The notes: generated by a model not told the origin, from the sequence alone. A stretch of 64,000 nucleotides of DNA from PALSA-1296 sp038210275 (GCA_038210275.1 JBBQWV010000010.1:52605-116604); one strand, 5' to 3'; counted from the stretch's first letter, positions 43,835-52,979 are shown. Program-made: numbers and translations.

Positions 43835-45169
43835 TTAGAAAATCTGTGTAAAAAGCAAGTACGCATTTAGTCCGGCAATTGCAATAACAGCGACCCACGC
43901 AATTGCCTTGAGCCAGAATCGATTCGCAAAGCGCCCCATGATTTCAGAATTACTTGTAAACATCACCAGCGGAATCGTGGCAAACGAAAGCTGAACCGAA
44001 AGCACAACCTGCGAGAACAACAGCAGTTGATACACGGCATGATTCTGCGAGTCTGCTCCGCCTGAACTATTGAAACCGATAACAATAACAGCAGGAAAAA
44101 TTGCCAGAAGGCGAGTGATCATCCGTCTAAGCCACGGTCGCACTTTGATATGCAAAAATCCTTCCATAACTATTTGTCCGGCAAGTGTACCGGTGATCGT
44201 CGAAGCTTGACCAGATGCAAGAAGTGCAATTGCGAAAGCTGTACCGGCAATAGTTGTTCCTAAAAGTGGAGAAAGTGTTGCGTATGCCTGCTGAATTTCC
44301 GTTACTACTAAACCATGTTCGAAAAAAACAGATGCTGCCATAATGAGAATCGCCGCATTTACAAAGAATGCCATGTTCAATGCGAATACCGTATCAATAG
44401 TATTGAATTTGATCGCCGTTCGAAGTTGCTCGAACGAGCGTCCTGTTCGTCTCGATTTTACAAGTGAAGAATGAAGATAAAGATTGTGAGGCATGACCGT
44501 AGCTCCAAGAATTCCGAGAGCAATATAGAGGCTGCTACTATTGAGTTTGGGAGTGATAAGTCCATGTACAATACTGCCAACCGGGGGGTGAGCGAGCACC
44601 ATTTCGATGAGAAAACATATTCCCATCGTAGTGATTAACGTTACGATCACAGCTTCTAACATTCGCACCCCTTTAGATTGTAATGCTAAAAGTAGTAATA
44701 CATCAAACCCTGTGATAAGTACAGCAGGGAGGAGATCAATATGAAAAAGAAGATTGATGGCGATTGCGCTTCCCAAAACTTCGGCAAGGTCGCAGGCAGC
44801 AATTCCAATTTCCGCCAACACCCAAAAAAATATTGCAACAGGCTTAGTAAAACGGTCGCGGCAAAGCTGAGAGAGGTCTCTCCCCGTTACGAGTCCCAAT
44901 CGTGCCGAGAGAATTTGCAGAAGGATTGCAACGAGATTACTGACAAGAATTACCCAAAGCAATTCATAATGGAATCTGGAGCCGCCTTCAATATCAGTAG
45001 CCCAATTGCCGGGGTCCATATAACCGACCGAGACAAGATATGCCGGTCCCGAAAATGCAAATAAACGACGCCAAAAACCTGCATTTACAGGGATATGGAT
45101 ATCGCGATCTGTCGCTAAGACCTCAATGATGTTATGATTTGAAGAAGTTGGTACTGTTTTTTTTGCCAT
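43835..45169 (-). CDS. mntH: Nramp-type divalent metal transporter
   Basis: 444 residues from the ATG at 45169; a TTG at 45172 is the alternative. About 11 transmembrane helices. The two Nramp signatures are YMDPGNWATDI (TM1) and VMPHNLYLHSS (TM6). It imports Mn(II) and similar ions with protons. It is followed by mntR, and an inverted repeat at 45213-45230 lies upstream. Confidence 0.93.
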   Translation of the reverse strand: MAKKTVPTSSNHNIIEVLATDRDIHIPVNAGFWRRLFAFSGPAYLVSVGYMDPGNWATDIEGGSRFHYELLWVILVSNLVAILLQILSARLGLVTGRDLSQLCRDRFTKPVAIFFWVLAEIGIAACDLAEVLGSAIAINLLFHIDLLPAVLITGFDVLLLLALQSKGVRMLEAVIVTLITTMGICFLIEMVLAHPPVGSIVHGLITPKLNSSSLYIALGILGATVMPHNLYLHSSLVKSRRTGRSFEQLRTAIKFNTIDTVFALNMAFFVNAAILIMAASVFFEHGLVVTEIQQAYATLSPLLGTTIAGTAFAIALLASGQASTITGTLAGQIVMEGFLHIKVRPWLRRMITRLLAIFPAVIVIGFNSSGGADSQNHAVYQLLLFSQVVLSVQLSFATIPLVMFTSNSEIMGRFANRFWLKAIAWVAVIAIAGLNAYLLFTQIF

Positions 45170-45212
45170 CAAATCTATATCCTAATTATGGAATAGTAGA
45201 GTTAATACCGTA

Positions 45213-45230
45213 AGTTAACCATAGTTAACT
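45213..45230 (-). promoter_or_regulatory. Candidate MntR operator upstream of mntH
   Basis: AGTTAAC-CATA-GTTAACT, a perfect 7-bp inverted repeat with 4-base spacer, lies 43-60 bases before the mntH ATG. It resembles DtxR/MntR-type TTAACC/GGTTAA sites. It also lies upstream of nuoC on the other strand. Confidence 0.5.
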
Positions 45231-45314
45231 GTCCCCAAGTTCCGCTTCTAAAAGACCGAGACACGTTTCATTTTTATTTTTTGTTTAATGAGTTAGAAAA
45301 ATAACATCTCAAAT

Positions 45315-45809
45315 ATGTTCACTTTCGAAGACCTTAAGACTCAGTTTCCGGAATTACGTTATGAACCGCTCGACATTAACGGTACGATTGGCGCGATTTT
45401 TCCTCGCGAAGAAATACGAGAGGTTGCTCGTACTTTAAAGGAGCAATTTGGTTTTACACATTTTATCGACGCTCTTGGTAATGATCGCAATGAGCGGAAG
45501 ATGCGCTTCGAGGTGATCTATAATCTTCGTAATCCTCAGACTAAAGAACGCATTTTCCTGAAAGTCCGATGCGACGAGCGTAATCCCCATATTCCGTCAG
45601 TTGTAAGCATTTGGAGCGGCGCGAATTGGCATGAGCGCGAAGCGTTTGATATGTATGGCGTGATTTTTGATGAGCATCCCGATATGCGAAGGATGTATTT
45701 GCCGGATGAATTCGAATATCATCCATTGCGCAAAGATTTTCCGCTTATGGGAATCGAAGGCTCGATTCCTTTGCCGATTGACAAAGATTTTAAAGTACGA
45801 ATGAATTGA
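45315..45809 (+). CDS. nuoC: NADH-quinone oxidoreductase subunit C
   Basis: 164 residues. The C-terminal motif is ERKMRFEVIYNL...VRCDERNPHIPSVVSIWSGANWHEREAFDMYGVIF, then MYLPDEFEYHPLRKDFPL. This 30-kDa-type subunit binds NuoD in the peripheral arm. nuoD starts 16 bases later. The gene cluster is broken between nuoB and nuoC. Confidence 0.95.
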   Translation: MFTFEDLKTQFPELRYEPLDINGTIGAIFPREEIREVARTLKEQFGFTHFIDALGNDRNERKMRFEVIYNLRNPQTKERIFLKVRCDERNPHIPSVVSIWSGANWHEREAFDMYGVIFDEHPDMRRMYLPDEFEYHPLRKDFPLMGIEGSIPLPIDKDFKVRMN

Positions 45810-45825
45810 ACTGTAAGCAGATCTT

Positions 45826-47097
45826 ATGATTCAAGAAGAATTAATAAATTTAGGAAAAGGCGCGCCGAGACAGAAGATCGTTGATGCCTTGCTCTCAAAA
45901 GATACGAGTGTAACGCTCAGCGAGGATTCGCTCGATAATGAGATGATCCTCAATATGGGACCTCAGCATCCCGCGACTCATGGCGTCCTCAGAGTTTTAT
46001 TGCGCTTGGATGGTGAAACGATCATTACCTCAGAATGCGAACTCGGCTATCTCCATCGCGGCTACGAAAAGCTTGCGGAGAATATGACCTTCCATGAGTT
46101 TATTCCACATACCGATAGACTTGATTATATATCCCCGATCGCGAATAACGTAGCCTATTGTATGGCAGTGGAAAAACTGATGCATGTTGAAATACCACGA
46201 CGTGCTCAGATCATTCGAGTCATTGCCTGTGAACTTGCCAGAATATCCTCACATCTCATGGCTGCCGGAGCAATGGGCATGGATGTCGGAGCATTGACGG
46301 TATTCGTTTGGACAATGCGTGAGCGCGAAAAACTTTACGACATTTTCGATATACTTACCGGTGCAAGGTTTACAGTAAGTTATATGCGTATTGGCGGAAT
46401 GGCGCAGGACATCACTTCCGAATGTATTCAGATGATCAAGGATTTTCTTGATGGTTTAGCAGAGGCAACGCGTGAGATTGCTGCTATGCTCCACAAAAAC
46501 CGTATCTTCATTGAGCGCTGTCAAGGCATTGGTATTATGCCTCCTGAAGAAGCGATAGATATCGGATGGACAGGACCTTGCCTTCGTGCTTCCGGAATTT
46601 CGTACGACCTTCGTCGCGACCAGCCATACCTCGTTTATCCAGAACTTGATTTCAATGTTATTACTCGGACAGAAGGTGATGCACTTGCAAGATACTTCGT
46701 CCGTTTCGACGAAGTTGCTGAGAGTGTAAAGATCATTAGGCAATGTCTTGATAAACTTCAACCGGGACCGATCTTTGCTGACGATGCTAAGGTTGTTCTT
46801 CCACGAAAAGGCGAAGTGTATTCTTCGATGGAAGAACTCATTAATGATTTTGTTCTCGTAAATTTCGGTCAATCACCGCCGAAAGGTGAGAGTTACTCTG
46901 CCATTGAAGGTTCGAAAGGCGAATTAGGATGGTATCTCATTTCTGATGGCACAGGGCAGCCGTGGCGAAGCAAAATACGCTCGCCAAGTTTTGTAAATCT
47001 TCAAGGATTATCAAGACTTCTTGAAGGTGCAATGATCTCCGATACTGTTGCGATCATTGGATCGCTTGATCCCATCATGGGAGAAGCGGATAAATAA
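45826..47097 (+). CDS. nuoD: NADH-quinone oxidoreductase subunit D
   Basis: 423 residues. MGPQHPATHGVLRV, ECELGYLHRGYEKLAE and the C-terminal FVNLQGLSRLLEGAMISDTVAIIGSLDPIMGEADK are the 49-kDa/NuoD signature; the quinone-site His and Tyr regions are intact. It binds quinone with NuoB. Unusually, copZ begins 7 bases after its stop; nuoE-N are not in the window. Confidence 0.96.
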   Translation: MIQEELINLGKGAPRQKIVDALLSKDTSVTLSEDSLDNEMILNMGPQHPATHGVLRVLLRLDGETIITSECELGYLHRGYEKLAENMTFHEFIPHTDRLDYISPIANNVAYCMAVEKLMHVEIPRRAQIIRVIACELARISSHLMAAGAMGMDVGALTVFVWTMREREKLYDIFDILTGARFTVSYMRIGGMAQDITSECIQMIKDFLDGLAEATREIAAMLHKNRIFIERCQGIGIMPPEEAIDIGWTGPCLRASGISYDLRRDQPYLVYPELDFNVITRTEGDALARYFVRFDEVAESVKIIRQCLDKLQPGPIFADDAKVVLPRKGEVYSSMEELINDFVLVNFGQSPPKGESYSAIEGSKGELGWYLISDGTGQPWRSKIRSPSFVNLQGLSRLLEGAMISDTVAIIGSLDPIMGEADK

Positions 47098-47104
47098 GCG
47101 CTGC

Positions 47105-47311
47105 ATGCAAACAACTACTTTGAAGATTATTGGAATGCACTGCAATGGATGCACTCGTTCTGTAACAAATGCATTAAAAAGAGTTGTCGGCGTGGAGAAC
47201 GCAGAAGTTTCCTTGCAGGAAAATTCTGCGAGGGTTGAGTATGATGAAAAAGAAACTACCATCGACGCATTACGTATATCCATAATAGAAGTTGGGTATG
47301 ATGTAGAATAG
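47105..47311 (+). CDS. copZ: Copper chaperone (heavy-metal-associated domain)
   Basis: 68 residues, a single HMA ferredoxin-like domain with MHCNGC (C13, C16). The start at 47105 follows nuoD after 7 bases, and an upstream extension would overlap nuoD. It likely delivers Cu(I) to the P-type ATPase that starts 4 bases after its stop. Confidence 0.88.
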   Translation: MQTTTLKIIGMHCNGCTRSVTNALKRVVGVENAEVSLQENSARVEYDEKETTIDALRISIIEVGYDVE

Positions 47312-47315
47312 TAAA

Positions 47316-49550
47316 ATGGCAAATAGGATGGTACAAGATGAGAAAGAAGAAGCGCGGTTCTTAATCGAAGGAATGGATTGCGCATCATGCGTAATGCGAA
47401 TTGAGACCTCCCTGAAAAAACTTCCTGGCATTGATAATGCAACCGTAAATCTTGCAACAGGCGAAGCCTCGATATTTTATAAACCCAGCCTTGTTACTAC
47501 TTCGAATATTAAGAAACGTGTCGATTCTATTGGATATAAAGCTATTGATCTTCCCAATGATGAAGCAAGTACAGATCTGATCGCCGAGGATCGTAGAATA
47601 GTTTATAACAAACGTGTTCTAAAGTTCTTTGTTGCTTTAGCTTTTACGCTTCCGGTCTTTCTCATTAGTATGTTCGAATGGAGATTTCCCGGTAGCAATT
47701 GGGTAGAAATTATTCTCAGTACTCCGGTTCTATTCTGGTCCGGTGCGGTTTTCTTTATTGGAGGTTATAAGGAACTGCGTTCGAAATCTCCAGGCATGAA
47801 TCTTCTTGTTGCTCTTAGTACCGGAACAGCATATATCTATAGTGTCAGTATAGTTTTATTTCCAAATTTGTTTTCAGGTATTGGCGGAGAAGCTCATACC
47901 TATTTCGAATCTGCTACGGTAATCATCACTCTTGTTCTACTCGGCAGATTAATGGAAGAACGTGCTAAAGGAAAAGCTTCAGAAGCTATGAAGCATCTGC
48001 TCGGGAAACAGCCGAAGTTTGCGACGGTTGTTCGTGATGGCAAAGATTTCCAGATTGGCATTCATGAAGTTCGATCAGGCGATAGGATTCTCGTCCGTCC
48101 CGGCGAGAAGATTCCTGTCGATGGGATAATCCTCCGTGGTTCCTCAAGCATTGATGAATCAATGATGACTGGCGAATCAGAAAAAGTGAAGAAAACCGAA
48201 GGCTCGGATATTATCGGAAGTACCGTTAATGGCTCCGGAAGTTTTGAATATCGCGCCACACGAGTCGGTAAAGATACAGTCCTCCAACAGATCATCAGGC
48301 TTGTTGAACGTGCACAATCTTCGAAAGCGCCGATTGCCAGATTGGCTGATGTCATCAGCGGATATTTTGTACAAGGGGTGATCCTCATTTCGATCATTAC
48401 TTTTGCTGTATGGTATATTTTTGGTCCTGAACCGAAACTGACCTATGCCTTGCTGACCTTTGTCTCGGTTCTGATCATTGCCTGCCCTTGTGCCTTGGGG
48501 CTTGCAACGCCTACGGCAATTCTTGTTGGAACAGGCAGAGCTTCAGAACTCGGCATCATTATTAAGAATGGTGAAGCGTTGGAGAATGCACATAAGTTGA
48601 CAACTCTCGTTCTCGATAAAACAGGGACGATAACTTCCGGTATACCTCAAGTTAGCGAAATTATTTCCTTCAACGGTCTTGCAAGAGATGAAGTGTTGCG
48701 TTTAGCTGCTTCTGTCGAACGAAATTCTAAACATCCAATTGCAAAAGCTATTTTAGATTCAGCTGCACAGTTGAATCTCAGTCTATCGGAATCGACGGAT
48801 TTTAACTTATCAGAAGGCTCCGGTATTTCTGCAATGATGAGCGGCGTTAGAATCTATGCAGGAAATAAAATTTTTCTTGAGCAAAATGACATTCCACTTG
48901 TCGGAGAAGCCGAGAAATATACAGATCAACTGGGAATAGGAAAGTCCCCGGTTTTTATTGCCAGAGGAAAAGAATTGATCGGCACAATTATTATCTCCAG
49001 CGCTTTGAAGCCTTATGCAAAAGATGCGATTGCATCATTCATCCAACTGGGAATGGAAGTTATCATGATGACGGGCGATAATGAACTCGCAGCAAGAGCA
49101 ATTGCAAAAGAAGTCGGTATCGAGAAAGTACTTGCCGGAGTTCTTCCATATCAAAAAGCAGAAAAAGTCCGCGCTTTACAAGCCGAAGGAAAATTCGTTG
49201 GAATGGTCGGCGATGGAATAAACGATGCTCCAGCTTTGGCTCAAGCTAATGTCGGCTTTGCTATCGGAAGCGGAACAGATGTTGCTATAGAAGCGGCAGA
49301 TATTACTCTTCTCAGAGATGATCTTCGTGCTGTCAGCGATGCGATAAGATTATCGAAACGTACGATGCGGATAATCAAACAAAATCTCTATTCAAGCTTC
49401 CTTTACAATTCTCTCGGTATTCCGATTGCCGCCGGTATTCTTTTTGTGCCATTTGGTTTGCTTCTAAGCCCAATGATAGGCAGTGCTGCTATGGCGCTAA
49501 GTGATGTTTCCGTTATAGGAAATAGTTTAAGACTCAGAAAATTTGTGTAA
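47316..49550 (+). CDS. copA: P1B-type copper-exporting ATPase
   Basis: 744 residues. An N-terminal HMA domain has GMDCASC (C22, C25). Eight transmembrane helices carry the CPC motif C390-P-C392. The phosphorylation site is D434 (DKTGT), followed by the HP motif in KHPIAKA and the hinge GDGINDAPALA. The signature YN...MLSPMIGSAAMALSDVSV in the last helices indicates Cu(I). It is translated from a gene placed after copZ and nuoD. Confidence 0.95.
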   Translation: MANRMVQDEKEEARFLIEGMDCASCVMRIETSLKKLPGIDNATVNLATGEASIFYKPSLVTTSNIKKRVDSIGYKAIDLPNDEASTDLIAEDRRIVYNKRVLKFFVALAFTLPVFLISMFEWRFPGSNWVEIILSTPVLFWSGAVFFIGGYKELRSKSPGMNLLVALSTGTAYIYSVSIVLFPNLFSGIGGEAHTYFESATVIITLVLLGRLMEERAKGKASEAMKHLLGKQPKFATVVRDGKDFQIGIHEVRSGDRILVRPGEKIPVDGIILRGSSSIDESMMTGESEKVKKTEGSDIIGSTVNGSGSFEYRATRVGKDTVLQQIIRLVERAQSSKAPIARLADVISGYFVQGVILISIITFAVWYIFGPEPKLTYALLTFVSVLIIACPCALGLATPTAILVGTGRASELGIIIKNGEALENAHKLTTLVLDKTGTITSGIPQVSEIISFNGLARDEVLRLAASVERNSKHPIAKAILDSAAQLNLSLSESTDFNLSEGSGISAMMSGVRIYAGNKIFLEQNDIPLVGEAEKYTDQLGIGKSPVFIARGKELIGTIIISSALKPYAKDAIASFIQLGMEVIMMTGDNELAARAIAKEVGIEKVLAGVLPYQKAEKVRALQAEGKFVGMVGDGINDAPALAQANVGFAIGSGTDVAIEAADITLLRDDLRAVSDAIRLSKRTMRIIKQNLYSSFLYNSLGIPIAAGILFVPFGLLLSPMIGSAAMALSDVSVIGNSLRLRKFV

Positions 49551-49551
49551 C

Positions 49552-49941
49552 TTAAGGTTTATTCGGATCGAACGTCAGCATCGTATTCCATCCCATGCCT
49601 ACAAAAATTATACCGAGAACCAGAAGTGTTCCGAAAATGGTATAAGTCAGCCACGGACGTAGTTTGAAATCACGCACCACATTCCAACAACCCTGCAATC
49701 CATGATACATACCGATCGTGATGAATGCGAGGTACATCCCCTTAAAGATCGGCGATGAAAGGCGACTCGCAGTCGAATCATAATCATGACCGCTGGTAGG
49801 ATTATAATGCATGAGAATATAATGCCCCACGGTCAGGATGACGAGAGCTAAACCGGTGATACGTTGAAGCATCCAAGCCGGAGCACCGGATTTTCTGCCT
49901 TTAGCATAACTGCGAAGATGATCTGATGATTGTTTTTGCAT
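49552..49941 (-). CDS. sdhD: Succinate dehydrogenase/fumarate reductase membrane anchor D
   Basis: 129 residues with three transmembrane helices. WMLQRITGLALVILTVGHYILMHY contains the R-I-T-G motif and a His suited to haem or quinone. It starts 5 bases after sdhC. The catalytic subunits sdhA and sdhB are not in the window. Its stop is one base from the copA stop. Confidence 0.82.
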   Translation of the reverse strand: MQKQSSDHLRSYAKGRKSGAPAWMLQRITGLALVILTVGHYILMHYNPTSGHDYDSTASRLSSPIFKGMYLAFITIGMYHGLQGCWNVVRDFKLRPWLTYTIFGTLLVLGIIFVGMGWNTMLTFDPNKP

Positions 49942-49946
49942 AAGCT

Positions 49947-50357
49947 TTATTTAGATGCGAAAAGATCGTTTTGAAAAATGAGGAAAAACATCAGGAGTAC
50001 TAACCCGATACCAACAACATAGACTGCTCCAAGTAATTTTTTCTGATAACGTGCTCCGTTGCCAAGATCGACGATGGCAATACGAATTCCATTAAACGCA
50101 TGAAACATGACCAGCGCACCCAATGCCCATTCAAGTACTTTGAAAGGGAAGGCGGTGAAAGTTTTCATCTCTTCCTGAAATGCGGCATGACCTTTCGTCA
50201 ACGAACTGAGTGCCCAGATATGGACAAAAAGATAGGTCGTAAGTCCGATCCCTGTGATGCGGTGCAGAAGATAAGCCCATGTTCCAGAATACCGCTTATA
50301 AGCAAGAATGATGCGAGTCCAAGCGCCTACCGGTTCACGATTTTGTAAGTATGCCAT
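49947..50357 (-). CDS. sdhC: Succinate dehydrogenase cytochrome b556 subunit C
   Basis: 136 residues with three transmembrane helices. LLHRITGIGLTTYLFVHIWALS contains the SdhC signature S-x-x-HR-x-[ST]-G and a haem-ligand His; the third helix is near VVGIGLVLLMFFLIFQ. A minus-strand TAAATTTG box (50386-50379) could be its promoter. Confidence 0.87.
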   Translation of the reverse strand: MAYLQNREPVGAWTRIILAYKRYSGTWAYLLHRITGIGLTTYLFVHIWALSSLTKGHAAFQEEMKTFTAFPFKVLEWALGALVMFHAFNGIRIAIVDLGNGARYQKKLLGAVYVVGIGLVLLMFFLIFQNDLFASK

Positions 50358-50399
50358 AAATAATTAAAGCTATTTCTACAAATTTACGAAGATTAGACG

Positions 50400-51266
50400 C
50401 TACATTTTCGAACTACGCCATACGGCGGCAAGACTCCCGATCATTCCGATTGCCGTTCCGAGCGTTGCACCTGCTCCGAAAAGAGCGAGATAATGCTTCG
50501 ACTCCGAAATATTTGTTGTTAATTCGGGTGCGATTGCTGGGATAACAAAGAAATGAAATACTAAAATAAGTCCTCCGGAAAGCAACCCTCCGATGAACCC
50601 TGCAAAGCCGCCCTCTAAAATATAAGGAAGAATGATCGTTGTTCTCCCCGCACCCAAAAGTTGCATCGCATGGATCGTATCATGCCTTGCTTCGATTGCC
50701 AGACGAATTGAACTTGTGACGATTGTTAAGGATACCAGAAGCAATGCGCCGCCTAATGCTAAAGCGAGAAGATATAATGTATGTGATCGTTTCTCAAGCG
50801 CTACAAGAGATTTCTCATCATAAAGAACATCCTTGATTCCATGCACTGCCAAAATTTGCTTTCGAATTTCTTTTGCTCTTATTGAAGTCAGGTTTTCGAA
50901 TGTCATCCGAACACTTGCAGGAAGGGGATTATACCCCAAGATTTTTTCAACATCTTCACCGGAGCTTTTGACATATTCTATTAATGCCTCTTCTTTCGGG
51001 ATAGATTTTATCGAAGTGATACCTGAAATTGTTTTGATTTTATCATTGACCAATTGCTCGGCGTCCACACTTGTTACCGATGGATCAAAGAACGCTTCGA
51101 TCACCAGCTTTGCCCGAAACTCCTCAAGCGAATCATTTGCTCGTTCAGTTAACATAGTAAATATTCCAATAATGGCAAGACTGACGGCAATGACAATAGC
51201 CGTCAAGACACTCATGATGGGTGTTCGACGTAATGCTGCTGCGGCTTCTTTAATTACTAAAGTCAT
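50400..51266 (-). CDS. ftsX: Cell-division ABC-transporter-like protein FtsX
   Basis: 288 residues with four transmembrane helices. The N-terminal RRTPIMSVLTAIVIAVSLAIIGIF helix, the extracytoplasmic FtsX domain (FFDPSV...IKSIPKEEALIEY...NPLPASVRM), and the last helix pair ending ...GSLAAVWRSSKM fit. It works with FtsE to activate septal amidases. ftsE is not nearby. The gene is separated from surE by a dispersed repeat. Confidence 0.9.
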   Translation of the reverse strand: MTLVIKEAAAALRRTPIMSVLTAIVIAVSLAIIGIFTMLTERANDSLEEFRAKLVIEAFFDPSVTSVDAEQLVNDKIKTISGITSIKSIPKEEALIEYVKSSGEDVEKILGYNPLPASVRMTFENLTSIRAKEIRKQILAVHGIKDVLYDEKSLVALEKRSHTLYLLALALGGALLLVSLTIVTSSIRLAIEARHDTIHAMQLLGAGRTTIILPYILEGGFAGFIGGLLSGGLILVFHFFVIPAIAPELTTNISESKHYLALFGAGATLGTAIGMIGSLAAVWRSSKM

Positions 51267-51277
51267 TTATTAATTGT

Positions 51278-51316
51278 GTCATTGCGAGGAGTCGCGAAGC
51301 GACAACGAAGCAATCC
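51278..51316. repeat. GTCATTGCGAGGAG dispersed repeat (copy 3)
   Basis: GTCATTGCGAGGAGTC, then GCGAAGCGAC, ACGAAGCAATCCC. It fills most of the ftsX-surE gap. Confidence 0.75.
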
Positions 51317-51324
51317 CATTCTGA

Positions 51325-52101
51325 TTAAAATTTATCTTTCCAATTCTTTCGCATCTCATCTAAGAAATCGTAATTCGTCAGATCATAATGAAGCGGTGAG
51401 ATGCTGATCTTATTTTCTCTGATCGCAATATCATCAATATCTTCATCTTTATCTTCAAGAATATAATGACCCTTCAACCAATAATATGGTCTTTCCTGCG
51501 GATCAAGTCTTCGCTCGAACATATCATCCCAATAGGATTTACCTTGACGAGTATAACTGATTCCTTGCAACTCATCTGCTTTGCAAGCCGGAACATTAAC
51601 ATTCAGCAGCGTGCCTTTCGGCAATCCGGATTTCACAACATACGGCGCAAACTGTTTTGCAAAATTTGCGGCAACGAAAAAATCTGCATCGGCATGGTAG
51701 CTGGTCAATGATATGGCAATTGCCGGCACATCGAGTACCGTTGCTTCAGTCGCAGCACTGACGGTGCCGGAATAAATTACACTTACTGCCGTATTCATTC
51801 CATGATTTATTCCGCTGACGACTATATCAGGGTGCGGTAAACTGCGCTCAGTCAGAAAAGTCCGTAATGCAAGTTTCACGCAATCGGCTGGAGTGCCACT
51901 TACAGCATATCCGAAAAATCCTCCTTCTTTATGAAACTCCGTGACGCGAAGAGGTAAACTTACCGTTAACGCATGACCGACAGCCGATTGCTCGCCAAGC
52001 GGAGCCATAACGATCACATTCCCGATTTCCTTCAAAGCCTTGACGAGAGCAAATATCCCAGCCGAGTTTATCCCGTCGTCATTAGTAACAAGTATATTCA
52101 T
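51325..52101 (-). CDS. surE: 5'-nucleotidase SurE
   Basis: 258 residues. The N-terminal NILVTNDDG (D8, D9), the Ser-rich VSGINHGMNTAVSVIYSGTVSAATEA segment and the metal-binding Asn region match SurE, which dephosphorylates nucleoside monophosphates and is linked to stationary-phase survival. A TATTTTTG box ends 5 bases before the ATG. ftsX follows. Confidence 0.93.
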   Translation of the reverse strand: MNILVTNDDGINSAGIFALVKALKEIGNVIVMAPLGEQSAVGHALTVSLPLRVTEFHKEGGFFGYAVSGTPADCVKLALRTFLTERSLPHPDIVVSGINHGMNTAVSVIYSGTVSAATEATVLDVPAIAISLTSYHADADFFVAANFAKQFAPYVVKSGLPKGTLLNVNVPACKADELQGISYTRQGKSYWDDMFERRLDPQERPYYWLKGHYILEDKDEDIDDIAIRENKISISPLHYDLTNYDFLDEMRKNWKDKF

Positions 52102-52106
52102 TAATG

Positions 52107-52114
52107 CAAAAATA
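52107..52114 (-). promoter_or_regulatory. Possible leaderless promoter of surE
   Basis: On the minus strand TATTTTTG ends 5 bases before the surE ATG, fitting TAnnTTTG. The -33 element was not found. Confidence 0.35.
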
Positions 52115-52202
52115 CGGGAGTTGGCATTCGTATTCCATCAATCGGCTCATAAGGAAGAATATTCATACTTGTTCCTTCCAGGATTTTCACATGCCTATTC
52201 AC

Positions 52203-52631
52203 TTAAATAATTTCCCATTCTTCGATTCCTCCCGGAATAACACTGAATAACGGATGAACTTCGATAATTTTTAATTTGCTAAGTTCTGCCAACTTCGAAG
52301 CATCGCGAACGGCAAGTTTCTTTTTCAGATGTTCAAACTCGTATTCAAGCTGTCCTTGTGTTACTGTGAGCTTTATCTTCGAAGTTGTCATCTCAAACTT
52401 TGATCTGTCAAACTCATATTGCCGATTGACTGCTTCGGCATAAATCCCTTCAAGATATTTATTGATAGCATCCAGTGGCAACTTTGCTTGCTTAAATCTA
52501 TTTAGCTGCGGATGGTTTTTATATCCCTTCGTCCTTCCCTCCAAAACTTTCTTCGCCAAAAGAGTCTCCCGCCATAAAGCCACGAGTCCCTTCGCATCAA
52601 GATACTTCGGATGCAATGACCAAATTCTCAT
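52203..52631 (-). CDS. Pyrimidine-dimer DNA glycosylase family protein (T4 DenV-like)
   Basis: 142 residues. MRIWSLHPKYLDAKGLVALWRETLLAK...RTKGYKNHPQLNRFK matches the Pyr_excise (PF03013) family (MRIWSLHPKYLD and KGYKNHPQL are decisive). The family includes T4 endonuclease V, which cuts at UV dimers. It is on the minus strand. The bipartite box at 52950-52979 points toward it. Confidence 0.85.
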   Translation of the reverse strand: MRIWSLHPKYLDAKGLVALWRETLLAKKVLEGRTKGYKNHPQLNRFKQAKLPLDAINKYLEGIYAEAVNRQYEFDRSKFEMTTSKIKLTVTQGQLEYEFEHLKKKLAVRDASKLAELSKLKIIEVHPLFSVIPGGIEEWEII

Positions 52632-52770
52632 AAAATTATTAGTTGTGAATAGTTGCCCAAACTACAACGAAGCCCTTGTAACCCATTATATTTCAACATT
52701 ATAATATTACAAATTCGCTATAAATATGACTCTAAAAAATTCGTAAAATTAGTAAATACCTCCCGAACCT

Positions 52771-52798
52771 CAGAACACCTGAAACCAGAAACCTGATT
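52771..52798. repeat. CCTGAAA-type heptamer tract
   Basis: CAGAACA, CCTGAAA, CCAGAAA, CCTGATT in 7-base register. Short and diverged. Confidence 0.55.
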
Positions 52799-52910
52799 TT
52801 GCAGAGGAAGCATCTGTAAGTCCTTATAATTCAAATATATCAATTTATATGTAGCTCCTTATTCTTTCTAATTCTTAGTCGAATCATTAAAATAAACGTT
52901 GCTTTTATTT

Positions 52911-52945
52911 TTCATCCTTTATCCTTCCGCCTTCATCCTTTCCCT
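52911..52945. repeat. TTCATCC heptamer tract
   Basis: Units TTCATCC, TTTATCC, TTCCGCC, TTCATCC, TTTCCCT, all in 7-base register. The same unit type occurs in the 28522 gene. Confidence 0.75.
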
Positions 52946-52949
52946 CATA

Positions 52950-52979
52950 GGTGCCTATCAATTCAAGAACTAATATACG
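52950..52979 (-). promoter_or_regulatory. Bipartite box, copy B
   Basis: On the minus strand CGTATATTAG, 8 bases, TTGATAGGCACC, identical in both arms to copy A at 9876-9905. It lies 319 bases before the pyrimidine-dimer glycosylase start and 32 bases (other strand) before a possible GTG start of the AraC gene. Confidence 0.5.
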
